From: Anaerotignum propionicum DSM 1682
GTDB taxonomy: Bacteria; Bacillota; Clostridia; Lachnospirales; Anaerotignaceae
Reading direction: 5' to 3'
Assembly: GCF_001561955.1 (NCBI RefSeq)
Contig: NZ_CP014223.1
Span: 2,604,001 to 2,668,000 of the forward strand
Length of the DNA stretch: 64,000 nucleotides
Shown here in pieces: positions 63,088 to 64,000 of the stretch. Under the pieces are notes generated by a model. That model saw nothing but the letters and a program-made list of their open reading frames with translations, did not search any database and was not told the DNA's origin. Position 1 is the first letter of the stretch, and each line of letters starts with the position of its first letter. A program made the position numbers and the translations under genes.

Positions 63088-63462
63088 TTAGTAAATCACC
63101 CTGCGCATTTGTGCCCCAAAGGGCATTAAAGCAAGTCCTGCAAATTTAAAATGCTGAATGCCAAAGGGAATCCCAATTATGGTCACACAACATGCAATAC
63201 CTAATGCCAAAGAACCCATTGCTAACTCAAGACCACACAACAAAATCCAAATTACATTTAGAATAATTGAGCCTGAGTTTAAATTACCATAATGTATTTC
63301 AGTCCCAAAGGGCCAAATTACCATCTCTGCAAATTTAAAACACTGCAATCCAATGGGTATTCCTATGATTGTGATACAGCAAACAATTCCCGCTAAGAAC
63401 CAACCAATTGCAGTAAGAAGTCCGCCAAATATCAGCCAAAGAATATTCCCCAACACGCTCAT
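63088..63462 (-). CDS. YccF-domain inner membrane protein
   Basis: A 124-residue membrane protein with two copies of the YccF module: [29 protein letters not shown] and [29 protein letters not shown], each with a pair of hydrophobic helices. Function unknown. It overlaps the DUF2161 gene by 4 bases. Confidence 0.9.
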   Translation of the reverse strand: MSVLGNILWLIFGGLLTAIGWFLAGIVCCITIIGIPIGLQCFKFAEMVIWPFGTEIHYGNLNSGSIILNVIWILLCGLELAMGSLALGIACCVTIIGIPFGIQHFKFAGLALMPFGAQMRRVIY

Positions 63463-64000
63463 TGTTCTTTTTCCTTTCTATAAAACGCTCTATAATAGTC
63501 AACGGCTTTTTCATAATCTAGGGATGTAAGCACTTCATGACCTGCCTCTGTAAGCTCATACACACCCTTTTCAACTCTTTCAAACCATTGATAGGCATTG
63601 CTCCTAAGATTAGAGGCGTACTTATCGTCCTTCCCCAACTCTCGCAACGCTTTTAGAGAAATCTGCCCAAAAGCTTCTATCATACAGCAAAGCTCAATGG
63701 CTTTCTCCCGATAAGCAGTCATGATCTTTTTCCGGTTCATACCACCCACATTTTCAGCCACATGGCGATTTTCCAGCTCTGCCATGAACCGCTCCTGCTT
63801 CTTGCGGCTTTTCCGAATCATGCTGTCAGCTGGCTCTAAAATAACATCAACAGATTGCATTGGGCTATCTAACGCAACAGTAATCAGTCCAAGCTCCAAT
63901 CGCTTTAATAGCCTCAGCATATCCTTCCATGCTCGCTCTCTCTGTCCCTTTTGGGGTCGAGGAATGGCAACAAAAACTTCATCCGTTAGACTTTGCCGCT
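63459..64000 (-). CDS. DUF2161-type protein (3' part; start beyond right edge)
   Basis: The reading frame stays open to the window edge: residues before the first Met visible at 63920 read LTDEVFVAIPRPQKGQRERAWKDM, continuous with LRLLKRLELGLITVALDSPMQSVDVILEPAD. This pattern is that of DUF2161, a putative PD-(D/E)XK nuclease-like domain. The last third has a winged-helix-like stretch ALRELGKDDKYASNLRSNAYQWFERVEKGVYELTEAGHEVL. No function is known. It is coupled to yccF by a 4-base overlap. Confidence 0.8.
   Translation of the reverse strand, partial: RQSLTDEVFVAIPRPQKGQRERAWKDMLRLLKRLELGLITVALDSPMQSVDVILEPADSMIRKSRKKQERFMAELENRHVAENVGGMNRKKIMTAYREKAIELCCMIEAFGQISLKALRELGKDDKYASNLRSNAYQWFERVEKGVYELTEAGHEVLTSLDYEKAVDYYRAFYRKEKEQ

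Overview
The window is 64 kb of chromosome from a low-GC, spore-forming-type Bacillota. I infer the class Clostridia, most likely Lachnospirales (Anaerotignum-like). The clues are an IspH-ribosomal protein S1 fusion, HrcA/CIRCE heat-shock control, a tryptophan T-box, a czcD (NiCo) metal riboswitch, a DacF-type D,D-carboxypeptidase next to scpAB, a glutaminyl-tRNA synthetase, and DUF5721. I see no tRNA or rRNA genes, no phage or transposase genes, and no CRISPR array. Most of the window is housekeeping DNA with short intergenic gaps.

Layout. 1-5.7 kb (minus): the translation/transcription operon rimP-nusA-ylxR-ylxQ-infB-rbfA-nrnA, behind a promoter and a leader hairpin; nrnA runs off the left edge. 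5.9-12.1 kb: a DUF554 membrane protein, a decayed stretch holding the first 27 codons of an XRE regulator, deoC with a polar amino-acid ABC transporter, and a second, frameshifted solute-binding lipoprotein. 12.1-22 kb (minus): site-2-protease-like protein, scpA, scpB, a small membrane protein, dacF, rluB, histidine phosphatase, a FAD enzyme, cmk, plsC, ispH-rpsA. 22-23 kb: an XRE regulator with a membrane-protein partner. 23-28.7 kb (minus): a proline-biosynthesis cluster, proB and proA, with folate-salvage, membrane, DUF2971 and PanE-like genes inserted. 29.4-31.1 kb: glnS. 31.6-36.9 kb (plus): DUF5721, htpG under CIRCE, an unknown gene, cstA. 37-39.6 kb: exoA, then a Cys-less ArsC-like protein, a nitrilase and a low-molecular-weight phosphatase. 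39.8-46.6 kb (minus): complete trpEGDCFBA behind a Trp T-box. 46.8-49.2 kb: divergent phzF-like and MocR regulator genes. 49.3-50.4 kb: a CDF metal exporter behind a NiCo riboswitch. 50.4-55.3 kb: hrcA-grpE-dnaK-dnaJ under CIRCE. 55.4-58.6 kb: hemW and an LTA-synthase-like protein. 58.8-61.5 kb: diaminopropionate ammonia-lyase and a ceramidase-like protein. 61.7-64 kb: a second XRE/membrane-protein pair, then DUF2161, YccF and YbjQ genes running off the right edge.

How it works together. The left half couples ribosome assembly, termination/antitermination, chromosome condensation, peptidoglycan trimming, lipid and isoprenoid synthesis. HrcA ties hrcA-grpE-dnaK-dnaJ to htpG through two perfect CIRCE palindromes. 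Uncharged tRNA-Trp should control the whole trp operon through its T-box, and a divalent transition metal should switch on its own exporter through the czcD riboswitch.

I found no clearly new multi-gene system. The best leads are a site-2-protease homologue lacking a zinc-binding histidine, competing hairpins ahead of the ceramidase-like gene, the 27-bp minisatellite in infB, an acidic linker in HtpG, the decayed XRE and solute-binding genes, and two XRE/membrane pairs with visible operator-like repeats. All coordinates and motifs were read by eye; no alignment or folding program was run.
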